DNA of 64,000 nucleotides from Parus major (GCF_001522545.3 NC_031777.1:725074-789073); one strand, 5' to 3'. Positions 50,101 through 61,512 are shown, numbered from the stretch's first letter. Numbers and translations: made by a program. Notes: a model not told the origin generated them from the sequence alone.

Positions 50101-52690
50101 CGAGGGGAATCGGACACAGCAGTGGTGGGGATGCAGTGCCTGCCGTGCTTTTGATGCTCAAATATCTCCAGTGCAGATCAATCCCAGCTATTTCAGTCCC
50201 AGCCTGTCACCTTTCCAGCTTCCTTCCAAACAACTTTAGCTGTGTATTCCAACATTTGGAGGCGACAGACACTAAACAAATCTTCAGTGAGGTCCCTTTG
50301 TTAAGGGCAGGGCAGAACCAAGCCTCAGCATACCCAGAGTTTGTAGTGCCATGGCACCCAGCTCCTCATCCCTGCCTTTCAGCAGAGGGGCTCCAAGCAC
50401 TCGCCATCCTACAGCCTCTCCAGAGGCCAGTGGCACTTGGGGACACCTAACTGTGAGGTGAGGGAGGTCTTGTGGCCCGGAACCCAGAGCAGGAATTTCC
50501 ATGCTCACACAGGACTTTTGTTTGGTTGACCTTAGCTATTGCTTATCCCTGCCAGGAGAGCTCCCAGGAGGGCTGAGGGATGACTCCATGGCACAAGGTC
50601 CCCTCCGAGCAGCGGGGTGACGGTGACGTGGCGGATCCCGTGGGGACAGTTGTGCAGGCAGAAGTGTCACTGCCCTGCGGCAAAGTCTGGGCCACCGGGG
50701 CAGGGCTGAGCTGCCCTTCGCACCGTGGGCGGTGCCATCACACGTGGCACTCACAGCTGTCCCCTCCCAGGGACACCGAGCCAGCACAGCAGTGGCCTCT
50801 GCTCTGTCCCAGACCCTGCTGGGCTCTCACCAGGCGGGTGCCGAGCCCTGTGATGCCAGCACCAGAGAGATCCCCGGGTCCGGGTGGGCACCCCGTGGGG
50901 GCTGTGCTGGCATCTCCCACAGGGGTTCTGCTTTGCTGGCATCACCCAGCGTGGCTCAGGAGCTCTGTGAGTCACTGCCCAGCCCCAGCCTCCAAAGGGC
51001 ACTTGCTGGCCCACAGCAGAGGAGTTTGAAAGGGCACACCAAGTACCCCTCACCTCTGTCCTCTCCACTGGGGTTTCTGCGTGGATCTGAGCACGTGGAA
51101 GCAGCCTCATGCTCCAGCCCAGCCTGCTCATCCTGGTCCCCAAAGCATCACAGATGTGCAGCAGAGCCCAGGGCCAGGTGACAGCAAACCTGCTGTCACC
51201 AGCCATAGCGAGAGCACAGCATTGCCCTGCCCCTGCCCATGGGAGCTGGCATTCCTCTTCTGCGGTGGTCCTGGCACTTCTCAGAGCAGCACAATGGCAC
51301 TCTGCCCTCCCAGCTTTCCTCTTGCACACCCCAGCTTTACTTCATGACTTTGGGAGAAGGACATTTCGTTCAAAATCTCAAGTTCCCAGGCCCTGGGCAC
51401 CAAGGCAGTGCCAGCAGTCCCAGGAGCTGGCAGCACTCCCTGTCCCCGTGGGCGCTGCCTGGTGCTCATGGAGGCACGTGCATGGCTCTCTGCAAACTGT
51501 GGGGCTGGGGGCTTTCAGGGAGGGCAGCTAAAACTGAGTCCAGCTCCATCCTGGCTTGGAGCCTGCTTGGCATGGGGTACCTGCACAGGGTGAGCAGCTG
51601 TTTCTGTCCTGCCGAGCAAGTGCAGTGGTACTGCTGGAGGTGGCACTTTTCAGATGTCACTGTGGTGTGGCCCAGCCTGAGCCCCCCCAAAGGAACAGCG
51701 GAGGTGTGGGTGTTACCTGCTGCTCTGCACGTATCTGGATGAGGTGGGATCTGTTTGGAGTCTCCTGTGGCAGGCTCTGGGGTGAAAACAACCGGCAGCT
51801 CTTTGGCCTGTTGCTGCTGTGACAGCAGGGCCGTGAATGGTCCTTCCCACAGCACAAACAGGGCACTGTTCAGGCGGCTTTGCCCCGGGCCGAGGCCTCT
51901 CGGGTGAGGCCAAAGTAAGCAGCTCCTCAGCAGCAAGCACCTCTCCGGGGCTGGGAAGGCTCTGACCTGAGCACAAGCCAACACAGACTTAGGGAAAACA
52001 CCTCTGGCCTCTGTGAAACCTCCCTCAATGTGCCCCTGTCCCCTTGCTGCACATGCCGAGTCACTTTGAGCAGCACAGGAGATGGATGTCCCTGCAGAGC
52101 TGCACCTCTCCAGTCCTGCGTTCCTCCTCCTGCTGCACTCTGGGCCAGGGCAGGACGAGCTGCAGGGGAAGGCTGCCCTGTAGCATCACACCCACATTCC
52201 TCACCTGGCTGCTGGAGCCTGGTTTGGCCAGAAAAGCAGGAAAGCAGGTGCCTCGCTGGACCAGGACAAGGAGCAGGGCTTGCAGTATGGGCAGGGGTCA
52301 CGCTCCCAGCAGCGAGGCTGGGCTAGCACAGGGATATCCAAGCACAAAGAAACCCTGGCTAAATCCCATCGGCCGGCTGAGCCTTTCTCGGCGGCTGCGT
52401 TTGGGCTGCAGGGGCACAGCCCTTTGCCAAGGTGTGGGACCACGGCCGGAGCATCCCTCGCGGGGCCAGGCGGAGGCGAGACAGCCCCCAGCACTGGCAG
52501 CAGTCCGGGACAGGGACTTGCGGCTTTCGGGATGAGCAGATCCCAGCACGGAGCCGCGGCGTGCCCTGAACCCACCCCCAGAAGCTGCTGAAGCTCACAC
52601 GGAGCGGGGAGCGCAGCCTGGGGTGGGGAGGTGACCCCTCTCAGGCGTGCCGGTGCCAGGCATTGGGACCCAGCCCCGGGATCTGGCCCT
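44111..52690. other. Intergenic region between SUCO and PIGC promoters
   Basis: About 8.6 kb of moderately GC-rich sequence. Frames up to 269 codons exist, but none shows recognisable domains, conserved motifs or splice structure, and many overlap on both strands, as chance frames do. CpG-richer patches occur near 46,500-46,740 and 50,600-50,720. A non-coding first exon of PIGC could lie near 44,040-44,103 (possible donor CCCGAG|GTGTGT), but this is a guess. Human C1orf105, which overlaps PIGC there, was not recognised here. Confidence 0.5.
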
Positions 52691-52699
52691 GCCCGAGGC

Positions 52700-52794
52700 T
52701 CCTGCTCCTGTCCCGGGGTCCTGCCCGTGTCCCGGGGTCCTGCTCCTGTCCCGGGGTCCTGCCCGTGTCCCGGGGTCCTGCCCGTGTCCCCCGG
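52700..52794. repeat. 19-bp minisatellite, five copies, upstream of PIGC
   Basis: The unit tcctgcccgtgtcccgggg (alternating with tcctgctcctgtcccgggg) is repeated five times at 19-bp spacing, the last copy slightly changed. It ends about 110 bp before the PIGC start codon, so it lies in the 5' untranslated region or core promoter. Confidence 0.95.
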
Positions 52795-52905
52795 CTCCGG
52801 CCGGGAGGTGGCAGCCGCGAGCGCCCCAGTGTCCCTTGCGCCGGCTCCGGGAGCGGCGGCGCGGCCGGGCCGGGGCCGCGGAGCCTCCCCCGCTCGTCCC
52901 GGGCC
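52795..52905 (+). promoter_or_regulatory. PIGC: GC-rich PIGC 5' flank and start context
   Basis: About 110 bp of very GC-rich, CpG-dense sequence precede the ATG, whose context gggccATGg is a good Kozak match. It may be a promoter or 5' untranslated sequence. Human PIGC has a non-coding first exon, and I could not locate a convincing acceptor here. Confidence 0.5.
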
Positions 52906-53784
52906 ATGGAGCCGATCCCCGGGCGGCGGTGGCAGAAGGTGCTGTACGAACGGCAGCCTTTCCCCGATAACTACGTGGACCAGCGGTTCCTGGAGGAGCT
53001 GCGAAAGAACGTGCACGCCCGGCAGTACCGGTACCAGGCCGTCGTCTTCCAGTCGGGAGCGGTGGTGCAGCAGCTGTGCAGCGTCTGCGTCTTCGTGCTC
53101 ACCTGGTGGTACATGGACGCCGGGATGCTGAGCCCGCAGGGGCTTTTCGGAGCGGCCCTGGTGTCCTCCCTGCTCGGCTACGTGCTGTTTGATGCCGTGG
53201 ACGGCGGGGCCGGGCGCTGGGCGAGCGGGCGGACGCGCTGGGCTGACCTCAAGAGCACGCTGGTGTTCGCCGCCTTCACCTACGGCTTCTCGCCGGTGCT
53301 GAAGACGCTGACCGAGTCCATCAGCACGGACACCATCTATGCCATGTCGGCCCTCATGCTCCTGGGTCACCTCATCTTCTTCGACTACGGCGCCAACGCC
53401 GCCATCGTGTCCAGCACGCTGTCCCTCAACATGGCCATCTTCGCCTCGGTGTGCCTGGCCTCGCGTCTGCCTCGCTCCCTGCACGCCTTCGTCATGGTCA
53501 CCTTCGCCATGCAGATGTTCGCCCTGTGGCCCATGCTGCAGAAGAAGCTGAAGGCCCGGACGCCCCGGTGCTACGTGGGGGTGACGGTGCTCTTCGCGCT
53601 GGCCGCGCTGGCGGGGCTGGCCACCGTGTCCAGCGTGGGCGCCGTGCTCTTCGCCTCCCTGCTCCTCGCCATCTCCTGCCTCTGCCCCTACTGCCTCATC
53701 CGCCTCCAGCTGCTCAAGGACAACATCCACGGGCCGTGGGACGAGGCTGAAATCAAGGAGGACCTCTCCAGGTTCCTCACGTAG
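52906..53784 (+). CDS. PIGC: PIGC, phosphatidylinositol N-acetylglucosaminyltransferase subunit C
   Basis: PIGC is a membrane subunit of the GPI-GlcNAc transferase (with PIGA, PIGH, PIGP, PIGQ, PIGY and DPM2). This complex moves GlcNAc from UDP-GlcNAc to phosphatidylinositol on the cytosolic face of the ER, the first step of GPI-anchor synthesis. The frame gives 292 residues (human 297) in one exon, as in mammals. The N-terminal [17 protein letters not shown] is shared with human, but the residues before it (MEPIPGRR) are shorter and different. The family core follows, including [20 protein letters not shown] and [20 protein letters not shown], then [20 protein letters not shown] at the end. 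About eight hydrophobic segments fit a multi-pass protein. The start was chosen for its Kozak context and position just before the conserved block. The frame is open upstream to at least 52,663, but that part is repeat sequence. Third positions are strongly G/C. Confidence 0.97.
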   Translation: MEPIPGRRWQKVLYERQPFPDNYVDQRFLEELRKNVHARQYRYQAVVFQSGAVVQQLCSVCVFVLTWWYMDAGMLSPQGLFGAALVSSLLGYVLFDAVDGGAGRWASGRTRWADLKSTLVFAAFTYGFSPVLKTLTESISTDTIYAMSALMLLGHLIFFDYGANAAIVSSTLSLNMAIFASVCLASRLPRSLHAFVMVTFAMQMFALWPMLQKKLKARTPRCYVGVTVLFALAALAGLATVSSVGAVLFASLLLAISCLCPYCLIRLQLLKDNIHGPWDEAEIKEDLSRFLT

Positions 53785-53895
53785 GCCCGGCCCCGCGGGA
53801 CCCTCTGCTGTGAGCAGCGCAAAGGTCCCGGCTGGGGGTCAGCCCTGTGGGGGAGGACACCTGAGCCAATAAAGTCTCTCACAGCAGCAAGAACC
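53785..53895 (+). other. PIGC: PIGC 3' untranslated region (short)
   Basis: Only about 84 bp separate the stop codon from the AATAAA signal, so this 3' untranslated region is very short. Longer forms using later signals cannot be excluded. Confidence 0.6.
53868..53873 (+). terminator. PIGC: Poly(A) signal of PIGC
   Basis: A canonical AATAAA lies 84 bp after the PIGC stop codon. A gctc/ttctgtgct-type U/G-containing stretch follows some 25-35 bp later. Confidence 0.75.
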
Positions 53896-56800
53896 ATTTC
53901 TGTGCTCCCCTCCGGATCTGTTCCCACACCTGACTCGCTTTGGCGAAGGAAGGAGCTGAGCCCTGCCGGGGGAGGAGGCAGCTCTGGCCGTGCAGGGGGC
54001 TCAGGGTGCAGGGGATGGGATGTGTCCCACGGAGCCCTCAGGACCCTCAGGGTGTGCTGGGGGCTGCCGGCACTCCCCGGGCAGGGCTGCAGGGCTGGGC
54101 TGCAGGGAAGGGCTGCAGGGCTGGGCTGCAGGGCAGGGCTGCAGGGCAGGGCTTGCTGAGGTCGCTGTTGCTGCTGCTGGACCGAGCAGGAGGGCGGCTG
54201 GAGCGGGGACAGAGCCCTCCTCACCTGCAGCCCGGCCCTCTGCGGGTGCCAGGACAGCCTCACACCGCCGCCAGACACCACATTGCCCTAAATCCCTCAG
54301 GAGATGGGGGAGGCGAGGCCATCACGCCTTCCTCTCCTCCCTAACCCCTTTCCTGAGGCAGATCTGGCCTTGCTGCAGGGCAAGAGCCAGAGGGACGGAG
54401 CTCGGCAGAGCCCCCGTGGTTGCACCCCCAGCTGCTGGGGACATGCCAAGGGCTGGGCCCGACCATGGCGGGTCCCATCCGTCTGTCCGGCGTCTGTCTG
54501 TCCGGCAGCGCTCCCAGCACAACAGAGGGCGCTGCCGGCAAACGAGTCCCGCTGGAGGCCTGGCCCGGACGGGACCTCCCGGCGCTCTCCCGTGCCCTGC
54601 CCCGGCACCGGAGGGAAGGGACGCCCACACCCCCTCCCACCTTCCAGGGCTGCGTTTGGCATCGCCGCGATGTCGGTGGAGTTTCTCTTTCTGCTCCGTT
54701 TTCCCCATCCCAGCGAGGAGGCGCTTTCCACGCGCTCCTTGGGCTTTCTCGGAAATGAGCAACCCCCGGCGGAGTCCCCAACACCTCCGGTGCTTTGTTA
54801 CTGCTCTTGCCAAGTGTCAAATGTTGCTGTGGTCGCCGTGGTAACGACTACATCTCATTTCGCTTTTAATTAAAACCTGTAGAAGTTTGGAGCCCGTGCT
54901 CAGGTCTCGCGGGGAGCACAGAGGAGCCAGATGCTCGGAGTCACGATGACATTTTGTAGCTCTGCAGAAAGGTTTTTTCACAAGGAGGTTTCCCAGAAAG
55001 CTGCTCAGTGACCCGCTGTCCCATCTGACACTGGGCCGATGCCAGTGTAACGCTGCCATCCCAAACACATTCACAGAGCCCATTGGTACAGGGGCAAGGC
55101 TGGAATATAAATCAAAAATAACTCAAATCCTGTCTGCTTGGCCCCTAGCTATCACAGCAGAGGCTATAAGAAAGCAGAGTTTCTCTTGCACCCACTCTTC
55201 CATGGGGAAATATTTTCCCCCAAAGTGCCTTTCCCAAATTGCCACTGTCAAAAGCAGCTGTGGATTGGAAAACTGCAAGCACTGACCACTCAAACATTTC
55301 AGGTGGCAGAGATGGGCACGGGCTGCTGCCTTCCCCTCAGCTGGAGCAGGGACCTGTGGTCACCTGTGTAATCCGGGGACTCTGATGCAGCAGGCTCCAT
55401 CCACCAGCTCCAAGGAGATGCTGCTCTGTCCCACCCAGCCCAGCCCCAGCCCTCTGCTCTGCCCCAGCTCCTTCATCTCCTTACAACGAGTCACAGAATT
55501 CCAGGATCAGATCAGAACAGCCTCAGTCTTTGTCCAGAGACCCCCTGGGGAAAGGCTCAGCCCTCCCCTCACCTGCCCACAAAGACACCCTGCCCACCCT
55601 AACCCGAAATGAAAACACAAATCCACAGCCTGGGATGGACAAAGGGACCTCCAAGGAAGGAGGAATGCAAAAGGGAGCCAGGGAGAGGAGAGGAGGAAAT
55701 AAAGGGCAGGCAGGGTTTCCCCAGGACTTCCCTGACCCTCTCAGCAGAGCTGTTGCTGTTTAAGCTGCTGTATAAATGGCCATCACTGGTATGTGTGCAT
55801 GAGGTGAGAATATCCTCTACAGAACAGGATTTTGCCATAACTCTACACCTGTCCAGTAAAGCTGGGTGCCCTTTGGCCATTTGCTACCTGGGCAAATCCC
55901 CACTGAGACCCAAGAAATGGGTCCTAGGCTGGTGATGCAACAACACTTCATCAGCCAACCCTAAGGAGTTCAGCATTCTCTTGCACTCCAAGTTTGTATC
56001 CTTTAAGGTTCAGCCCACTCAGATCAGTTCTTCCATGGGAGGTTTTTTTTGATTTGAAGCTGGCCAAATGTGAGTAGGTATGAAGTGCCTGGGGATCAGT
56101 CTTGCTCCTGGGCTGCCAGCTGCAATCTCCATCTCCAGCTTTGCTGCAGGGAAAGGCCAGTGCCAGGCACCCACACGTGCTCCCACCTGGGGGACTGGGT
56201 CTGGGAAGCCTGTGAAGAACAAAGCTCGACTCTTTGATCAGGAAACCAAAAGAGGATTTTGGTCCTAACCCATCCACTGCCTCGTAATGTCACTGGTGCA
56301 GCACCCAGAAGTTAAAGAATGTGCCAGGGTTTCCCAGCACATCAGCTCCTGTGCCTTTCCACTTAGGAGATTTTAGAAACAGCTACACCCATGGAGCCTG
56401 GAGTCCTATTTCCAACCATAGTTTTTACCAAATATTTCCTAAGAAGGTAAAGATTTGTGCAGAGGATTTACCACCACAAAATGCCTCAAGAAATCAGTTT
56501 GTGTCTTCCAGCCTAATGTGTGGAGGCCAGCAGGCAGCTGGGAGCTCAGCAAAGCTCCTGGCTGGGAGCTGTGGGCCATTGAGCTAAAATATCACCCACC
56601 TCTTATCTGCTGCTGGTACCTTGCTGCAGCACAGAGGGATTGCAGGGAGAGCTTCCCCCGGCACAGAAGAGATTTTGTAAAGTTCAGTCATGAGCAGAAC
56701 CTCCTCAAGAGCTCACCAGGTACGAACACTGTTGCTTTTGTTGCAGTCCTGAAAGTGCTCAGTTCCTGAACTCTGCTGAGGTGTTTCAGCACCTGGTGGG

Positions 56801-57985
56801 TTCCATGAGTGAAAGCTACTCCGTTTTTGGGACACTTGTTAACTGTAGGTCTCCATTTCTCCCTTTCTCAGGGTGCTGGGAAGCACCTCACCCAGTCCCA
56901 GCAATTCCCAGTTTAGCCCATGGAGCTCAAAGGGACAGCAGGGTTTGGGGTTTTTCCCCACTATTTACTGCACCATTGCTGTTTCTCTTTCTGCTCTACC
57001 AAAAGACCAAGTCTAAGTGAGAAGAAGGAAAAAAACATCTCTACAGCTTTCTGGGCTTGTATCCTCTTCTGTTTTGAGCAAACTCAGTGTCTGCTATTTC
57101 CCAGCTCATGCAGCTGGTTCAGCAGCTCCCTGGATATTTTAGAGGTCAGCAGGACCTAAATCAGCTGCAACAAGAGGAACTGCCTGAATTCAGCAAAGCT
57201 GTGTCAGACCAGGCTTGAAAACAAGCCCAGGCTGGCTGTCATCTGGCCCCTTGTCCACACAAAGTGATCTCATGCCCTCCCTGCCCATCCTGAGCAGCAG
57301 CACTGCAGCTCCCTCTCACCATCTGCTACCCACAACGTCTTGTTTGGGCCCCTGAAACCCCTCACGGTTTGTGAGACACCCCCTTTGCTTTCCTGTGAGG
57401 AAAAATAGCCAGTTAAACCCATCAGTTCCCCCTTCTTTCAGAATGACTCTTTGTAGACTTCTCTGGCACCCCAAACAAGCACTAACATCATCTAAATCCC
57501 AGATTTTCTCTTTCCCACAGGGATGGACACATTTGGGATCCCAGAGGTAGCTACTTACAGCTGTTTGAGCTCAGATGCTCCAGTGAGGTCGGCTTGCAAG
57601 GAATTCTGAGCTTTAGCTTGAAGAAAATGGTCACAACAGCTGCAATTTATTTATAATTGTGCAGATTAATCAGTCTAGAGACTGTCTAGAGACTGCTGCA
57701 ATCTTGTCCTTCGAGTTTCCGCTCAGCCAGGTGCTGCTGCTGGTGCTCTGCTCAAGTTTTGGAACTGTGCTGGCTGTTCTTCCTGCTGATGCTAAGCCCA
57801 AACCATTTACATGGAGCAATCCTGGTGGTGAATGAATTCAGGAGCAGTGCTGAAACTCCAGCACAACATCCATCCCTCCCTCCACAACCCTTCACAGAGC
57901 CCAGGGAATTTCTCCCACAAGGCAAGAATGTCTCCATGTGAGAAAAAGTGAGTAGACCCTTCATTACAAACACAGGACACACTCC
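53896..57985. other. Intergenic region between PIGC and the 3' end of DNM3
   Basis: The first kilobase is GC-rich, with the 13-bp minisatellite and a CpG-dense patch near 54,460-54,760. The remainder is ordinary mixed sequence. PIGC and DNM3 converge here. No further gene, RNA gene or clear transposon was seen. Confidence 0.6.
54085..54149. repeat. 13-bp minisatellite, five copies
   Basis: The core ggctgcaggg recurs at 54,085, 54,098, 54,111, 54,124 and 54,137, exactly 13 bp apart, with the last three bases varying (ctg, aag, cag). It lies about 200 bp beyond the PIGC poly(A) signal. Confidence 0.95.
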
Positions 57986-58000
57986 TTTTGTAATCAGAAT

Positions 58001-58006
58001 TTTATT
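58001..58006 (-). terminator. DNM3: Poly(A) signal for the distal DNM3 last exon
   Basis: The plus-strand TTTATT reads AATAAA on the minus strand, about 145 bp past the stop codon of the distal candidate exon. A GU-rich stretch (ggagtgtgtcctgtgtttg) follows on the minus strand, a textbook downstream element. Confidence 0.75.
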
Positions 58007-58149
58007 TTCTTTACATCCAGGCTTATTATTGACATCTGAAAATAAAACCGTTCATTTACAAATAGGCTAGTGCAAATTAAAGGTAATTTTGGATTTAAAA
58101 AAAATGAAAAAAAAAAGACATTGCATGTAACACAAACAAAATGTGTGTG

Positions 58150-58186
58150 TTAGGATGATCTTCCTGGAACAGCTGGTGGAGGTCGC
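58150..58186 (-). CDS. DNM3: DNM3 alternative last exon C (tail RRPPPAVPGRSS)
   Basis: The acceptor ggttttttcctag|G is followed by CGA and ten more codons, RPPPAVPGRSS, then TAA. If the upstream exon ends in AG, as the other dynamin tails imply, the junction codon is Arg and the tail reads RRPPPAVPGRSS. This resembles the start of the canonical tail (RRPPPSPTRP). It would extend the SH3-binding proline-rich domain by a short basic-proline end without the last LLD. The exon is followed by a short 3' untranslated region and a good poly(A) site. The sequence supports it well, but I know of no transcript evidence. Confidence 0.7.
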
Positions 58187-59496
58187 CTAGGAAAAAACCA
58201 AAAAATAACCCAAAAATCACAGGGAGAGGGGGAGATTTAAAACAAAAGGCCAAGATACAATAAAATGACTCATATACAAAATTATCTTAATAGAGTGGGT
58301 TAAGAGAAAAAGGCACAGAACATGCATGTTAAGGAAAAGAGCAAGAACAAGATTAGAATCAGCTGGCTCTCAGCACAGCCTGGCTTTCATCCTCACCGCC
58401 TCCCTTCTGACCTGCCAGTGCCAGAGGACCAGAACAATCCCATCCCAGGTGTGGAGGTCACTGCTCACAGGCTTTCCAATTTCCCTGCACCAAATGATCC
58501 CCTCTGGAAGAGCTTTTCCCCAGGCAGCCTTAAGATTCTCAGCACTATCTGCTTCAAGCACTGTTCTTGGAGTAGAACTTTTGTGAGGTTGTGGTGAAAT
58601 GAGGGATGATCAGAGCAGACCCTGGGGGGTGGTTGGGGGGACATTGCTGGGAAAGGAAAAGGTTGAATGAAGCTGGAGAGCCCCATGGCACCGAGGGCCC
58701 AGTGCCAAGAGCAGCTGCTCCTCCTGGTATCCAGCACAGAGCCCTCAGCTCTGCCTGCCCAGCATTCCTGGAACTGGGCTCCAGCCAGAGGGGACATGTG
58801 GGACACTGCTGTTCCCTCAGGGAGCACAAACTGTCTCAGCCACGGCCAATAAACACCAGCAAATCTCCAAATGTCACAGAATACAGCGGGGATGGCCTGC
58901 TGTGCTCATCCCACCTTTTGATCCCTCTTTTCCCAAAACCTAAGGACCCACTTGGGCACTGTGGTGTTCCCACAGGGAACTCTCGTGCTCTTTGTGCCCT
59001 ACAGAGCATCTCCAAGCACCGACTGCAGCTGCTTGGCTCATCCTGACCTGCAGGAGGAACTGAATAATCAGGAGATCTGCACATTCCTACACAACCTTTA
59101 GGGGGAAATCCCTTTCAGGCACATTTTAACTCCAGCTCCTCCTTTGGAGGACTCAAGTCTGGCCTTCTGCACAGCTCTGAGACTCCTCTGAACGTGCTTT
59201 CCTCAGCAATGAAGTGAATCCCAGGTACTGCTTGTAAAACATTCATCCATTTCCCAGCAAAATATCTCTGCAGCACTCCAAGCCCCTTGCAGGGGAGCAG
59301 GCTGAATGCTTCCCAACGGGTTCCACCTCCCCTTTAATGACATCTCCAGTGATCTCAGCACAACAGCACCTCCAATAAATCCTCCCTGCAGTCCCCACCG
59401 AGGCAGTGTGGAATGCTGAGATGATGGTGCAAGAGACAGAAGACACCACTCATACACATCCAGAAAGTAATAATAAAAGCCCATCATGAATTTCAG
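58187..59496 (-). other. DNM3: DNM3 intron or 3' untranslated sequence between alternative ends
   Basis: On the minus strand this lies between the poly(A) signal of exon B and the acceptor of exon C. It would be intronic for the longest transcripts. No other coding segment was recognised. Confidence 0.5.
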
Positions 59497-59502
59497 TTTA
59501 TT
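59497..59502 (-). terminator. DNM3: Poly(A) signal for DNM3 last exon B
   Basis: TTTATT on plus is AATAAA on minus, about 305 bp past the stop codon of exon B. A T-rich stretch (gggcttttattattac) follows on the minus strand within 40 bp. Confidence 0.65.
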
Positions 59503-59804
59503 TCAGGTTCAGAAATGCAGCATAACATTTTTACAGCAGGTGTATGTGATGCTCAGTAATGACCACAGTTTTGGGAATCCACTCGCTGTGCTCAAAGGTC
59601 AACACCAGGAACCATTTACAGATTACAAAACCAAAGGCAGATGTTTTGGCTCACATGAAGTAGGGCATTAACATACAGAGAAGAAAAAAAAAAATCAGAA
59701 AGAAATTAAGTGTTTGCTTCTTACAGAAAAGAAGTCATCGTTTATCCCGTCCTGGAAAAGTAAAGAGACAGCAGTAAAGCAAACGGCCGGCAAGGCGGGA
59801 CAAA

Positions 59805-59865
59805 TCATAGATCAAGCAAGAGTGGAGGACTGTCTGGACGGGAGGAGCCATCGGCATCAGCTCGC
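59805..59865 (-). CDS. DNM3: DNM3 alternative last exon B (tail RADADGSSRPDSPPLLLDL)
   Basis: The acceptor ttgctttgtctgcag|G has a good pyrimidine tract. It is followed by codons for RADADGSSRPDSPPLLLDL and TGA, in the same phase as the canonical last exon. The tail resembles the long dynamin-1 C-terminus (ASPSRPESPRPPFDL, from memory), which argues that it is an old alternative end shared among dynamin genes. Its job would be to change the partners of the proline-rich domain. Confidence 0.75.
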
Positions 59866-61512
59866 CTGCAGACAAAGCAAGAGGAAAGACAGGCAGAGTA
59901 ACATTCATTTACACAAGGGAGCTGTTCTGCTCCAGCCTGGGAGCAGGGGCAGTGCCACAGCAGGAGGAGCTGTGCCAGGAGTGCCCCAGGAGGCTCCTTG
60001 GTGGCACAGGGACAAAATAGGTCTGCTCTTAAATCAGGTTTGGGCTATTTTAAGACAGAAGGATAGAACTAGTTAGGAATCTCAGTGTGCTGTGAACATC
60101 ATGGTTAGTGGAGCTGTCTGGAACAGAGAGGATAATATTTTCTATGTTATACTTGAACACGAAATGCCATAACCTATAATGTGTCTTCTTTAATATAATA
60201 AATAATCTACTTTTAGGAGGCTTACTCAGAAAGTGCAACAAGATCAGCAATAAAATAAACACACATTAACTATGTACATAAGCCTTTTTGTTGAACATAC
60301 AATCTTTTTAACCCTAGCACAAGATCCCTTGAGATCCAAGGCCGAGAGCCGTTCACGGCACACGCAAGCTCTTCGGCTGTTGGTCAGCAACGACGGGGTG
60401 AGGTGGAAATGTTCTCTAGGCAGAGATCCAGGCTCGGCCTAAATGCAGTATTAGATGAGCAACCTCCTGAAACTTAGCAGCTACACCAGCCAGATCTTTC
60501 TGTAAGGTCAGAAACACCGGTGTTGCTTTGTTATTGTTCCACTATGCCCCAGCAATCGGAGCTGTGCCACAGGGAATCGGAGCAAGGCACAGCAACCTGC
60601 GCTCCTCACACACGGAGCTCAGACCTGGCTCATCCCACCTAAGTGGGTCTGCAGAGGGGCTCAGTCCCTCTGGAAGATCCACAGGGTGCTTGTCCTGCTT
60701 TCCTTCGGGCATGGAGTTGCTGCTGAGGCTGCTGCTCCAAGAACAAGGGACAGGATGGATGGGACTCGCCAGCATCAGGAGTTAAGTGGGACAAACAAAC
60801 CCATTCCAGGCACTCCAGAGCAGAAGGGAGTGAGCCAAGGCTGAAGGACAGTACTTACTCAATTGCATGTGGCAATTTCTTGGGAAGCATTTAAGTGTTT
60901 TTCCTAGGAACAGTTCTACGTGGTTTATTCTCACAAGCACATATGCAAGAAGAGGTGAAACCATTAAACCCTGGATTTGTGCTCATGGTTGTTTATTAAC
61001 CTGCACACCTTAAAGTGTTGCATTTAGGGCACAGGGCCAGATTTAGATGAGATCTGAATGAGGATGCAGAGGAAGGAGGGCTCTGCAGCTGTGTCCTGCA
61101 CCTTCAGCATCAAGCACAGAACCAGATGGTGCTGACACCTCACTGCCTCCTCCTCCTCTTTCAGGTAAATCCACCCTTGGGAGCTTTATTTACAATCCAG
61201 GATTACTGCTGAGAAATAGTTTCTTTGGGGCAGAGCAAAGGACAGTGCTCAGTTGTGCCACCTACTTCCTTATGCTTGGCAGAAACAGTCAAAGTAAATT
61301 AGGGAGTCTCAAGTAGAGATCATTTAAAAGCTCATTTTTAGGCCAGGATCTGTGTCATGCAATTGAGGCTCCTGACTTACCAGCATTGTCCTCGTGTCCC
61401 ATGCAGCCACACTGGCCTGAATCACCTCCTGGAGGAGATGTTTTTCCCACTGAACAAAGGACAGCTAAGCTGAGTCTTTGGGTTATGGTGGGTTAAACCC
61501 ACTGTGGCCTTG

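Noticed and set aside
44111..52690. Bird copy of C1orf105
   Set aside because: The human gene overlaps PIGC, but no frame here resembles its protein as I remember it. It may be absent or unrecognisable.
52201..53730. 509-codon open frame on the minus strand opposite PIGC
   Set aside because: It is the antisense of a GC-rich coding exon and of the 19-bp repeats. The low-complexity Gly/Pro/Arg/His composition and lack of any domain mark it as a shadow frame.
55485..55560. A third CR1-like fragment (cacagaattccaggatcag)
   Set aside because: Only one short match to the CR1 end was visible, and the surrounding sequence does not follow the consensus.
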